From Cycloclasticus sp. (lineage in GTDB: Bacteria; Pseudomonadota; Gammaproteobacteria; Methylococcales; Cycloclasticaceae), in contig JAGPVU010000180.1 in NCBI GenBank assembly GCA_018066825.1, positions 1 through 6,589 on the forward strand: a stretch of DNA of 6,589 bases. Direction: 5' to 3'. Below, piece after piece: positions 5,422 through 6,589 of the stretch; the stretch's first letter is position 1, and every line of letters begins with the position of its first letter. The notes below the pieces were generated by a model. It was not told the origin of the DNA, made no database searches, and saw only the letters and a list, made by a program, of their open reading frames with translations. The translations under genes and the position numbers were made by a program.

Positions 5422-6589
5422 ATGGAAGAAAAACTAAACCCTATCAGAGCAACTAAGCAGAAAGCGACTATCGATGAGTCTGAGCCATTAATACGTAAGG
5501 TTCCTGTGCTGATAATTGGCGCTGGCCCTGTGGGTTTAACCTTGGGTATGGACTTAGCATCTCGCGGGGTAGAAACCCTAATTGTTGAGCAACGAGCTGC
5601 ATTTGAAGCACCTGACCCCCGTTGTAATCACGTAGCCGCGCGTTCTATGGAGGTGTTTAGACGCCTTGGCGTTGCCGATGCTATTCGTAACACCCGCGGC
5701 CTACCCTCTGATTATCCACATGATGTTTCTTATACCACCAGCTTGTTTGGCTACGAACTAGGCCGTGTGCGTATTCCTTCACGTGAAAATCGTTTTAACG
5801 ACGAAGGTTATGCCGATGGTGGCTGGCCAACACCGGAACCACCGCATCGAATAAATCAATTTTACCTTGAACCTGTTTTATTTAAACACGCGACAAGCTT
5901 CAAAAAGTTAACGATTATTTCTAACTTTCACGCCGATAGTATTACTGAAATGGATGGTTTTACACGCGTCAGCGGCACTGACCTAAAGACGGGTGAAACA
6001 CTGACGTTTGATACCAAATATCTAGCCGGTTGTGATGGCGCGAGTAGTATGGTGCGTAAAACGCTGGGCATTAAATTACAAGGCGACGACAATTTGATGC
6101 ACGCGATGATGGCGACCATTACAGCGCCAAATTTACTGGATAAAATACACAGCAAGCCCGCTTGGATGTATTGGGTAATCAGCCCACGCCAACCCGGCAT
6201 GGTCGTCGCCTTAGACGGTAAAGACGAATGGGTGGTGCATTCGGTTTTTTCAAAAAAACCTAATCCAGATACGTTTGACTGGGATAAGGCTGTTCGAGAG
6301 TGTATCGGAGGCGATATCGACTTTACCATTCATACTAAAAAACCCTGGGGCGGGCGCCGCTTACTGGCCGATAAGTTTTCTGTTGGTAATATTTTTATTT
6401 TGGGTGACGCGGCACATAACTGGATACCCATGGCGGGATATGGCATGAATGCAGGTATAGCCGATGCTGTAAATTTGGGCTGGAAATTAGCATCGGTCAT
6501 CAACGGCTGGGGCGATAAAAATATACTGCGATCATTTGAATCCGAACGTCGACCTATTCTGGATCAAGTGTCATCAATTGCGATGAATG
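5422..6589 (+). CDS. Class A FAD-dependent aromatic-type monooxygenase, 3' end beyond the window
   Basis: An uninterrupted frame of 389 codons runs off the right edge. The product has the PHBH-type FAD_binding_3 fold. The dinucleotide-binding motif G33-A-G-P-V-G38 lies in VLIIGAGPVGLTLGMDLASRG, with Glu56 closing the second strand for the FAD ribose. The DG motif is C204-D205-G206-A-S-S. The GD motif G328-D329-A-A-H332 is followed by GYGMNAGIADAVNLGWKLA (339-357), the segment that binds the FAD pyrophosphate and isoalloxazine. Such enzymes use NAD(P)H and oxygen to hydroxylate phenols and related rings (the PheA/TfdB/MhpA group, usually about 500-600 residues); the substrate here cannot be named. 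The first 27 or so residues before the Rossmann strand form a polar extension longer than usual. The block ADGGWPTPEPPHRINQFYLEP (131-151) lies where the substrate domain begins. Probably the second gene of an operon with the AhpD-like protein. Confidence 0.9.
   Translation, partial: MEEKLNPIRATKQKATIDESEPLIRKVPVLIIGAGPVGLTLGMDLASRGVETLIVEQRAAFEAPDPRCNHVAARSMEVFRRLGVADAIRNTRGLPSDYPHDVSYTTSLFGYELGRVRIPSRENRFNDEGYADGGWPTPEPPHRINQFYLEPVLFKHATSFKKLTIISNFHADSITEMDGFTRVSGTDLKTGETLTFDTKYLAGCDGASSMVRKTLGIKLQGDDNLMHAMMATITAPNLLDKIHSKPAWMYWVISPRQPGMVVALDGKDEWVVHSVFSKKPNPDTFDWDKAVRECIGGDIDFTIHTKKPWGGRRLLADKFSVGNIFILGDAAHNWIPMAGYGMNAGIADAVNLGWKLASVINGWGDKNILRSFESERRPILDQVSSIAMN

Noticed and set aside
5928..6329. 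A 133-codon minus-strand open frame inside the monooxygenase
   Set aside because: It is antisense to a segment carrying clear flavoprotein motifs, and it has no recognisable family.

Overview
The window looks like a chromosomal segment of a Gram-negative gammaproteobacterium, probably marine or aquatic. The reasons are two lipoproteins with classical lipoboxes, a DUF2986-type Lys-rich micro-protein (a family I know mainly from Vibrio/Shewanella/Alteromonas-like and related gammaproteobacteria), clear AGGAG-type ribosome binding sites, and roughly balanced GC content. This placement is inference from gene content, not from a marker gene. All recognisable genes are on the + strand. I see no tRNA, rRNA, CRISPR array, transposase or integrase.

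Layout. Positions 1-184 hold an unassigned leader, possibly the tail of an upstream gene. Positions 185-523 encode a Bor-like outer-membrane lipoprotein. It is followed after 23 nt by a GTG-started DUF2235 alpha/beta hydrolase (547-1467), and the two probably form an operon ending at a weak hairpin. A 293-nt gap with nested inverted repeats leads to katG (1761-3908), a complete bifunctional catalase-peroxidase with every known active-site residue in place. A 41-nt, nearly perfect hairpin (3964-4004) closes katG. Two small genes follow: a 47-residue DUF2986 protein (4083-4226) and a 65-residue lipoprotein (4333-4530). A terminator at 4646-4669 separates them from the last unit. That unit is an AhpD-like carboxymuconolactone-decarboxylase-family protein (4754-5350) and the first 389 codons of a class A FAD-dependent aromatic-type monooxygenase (5422 to the window edge).

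How the genes may work together. KatG removes hydrogen peroxide in the cytoplasm. The AhpD-like/monooxygenase pair looks like the start of a catabolic or redox operon that continues beyond the window; flavin monooxygenases leak peroxide, so nearby redox proteins are understandable, but a direct link to katG is not shown. The lipoprotein plus DUF2235 pair is the least conventional combination: DUF2235 includes the Tle1 type VI lipase effectors, and lipoproteins are common partners of such lipases. No secretion-system gene is visible here, so this is a hypothesis only. Overall the window is mostly ordinary accessory/housekeeping sequence, and I found no convincing new multi-gene system.
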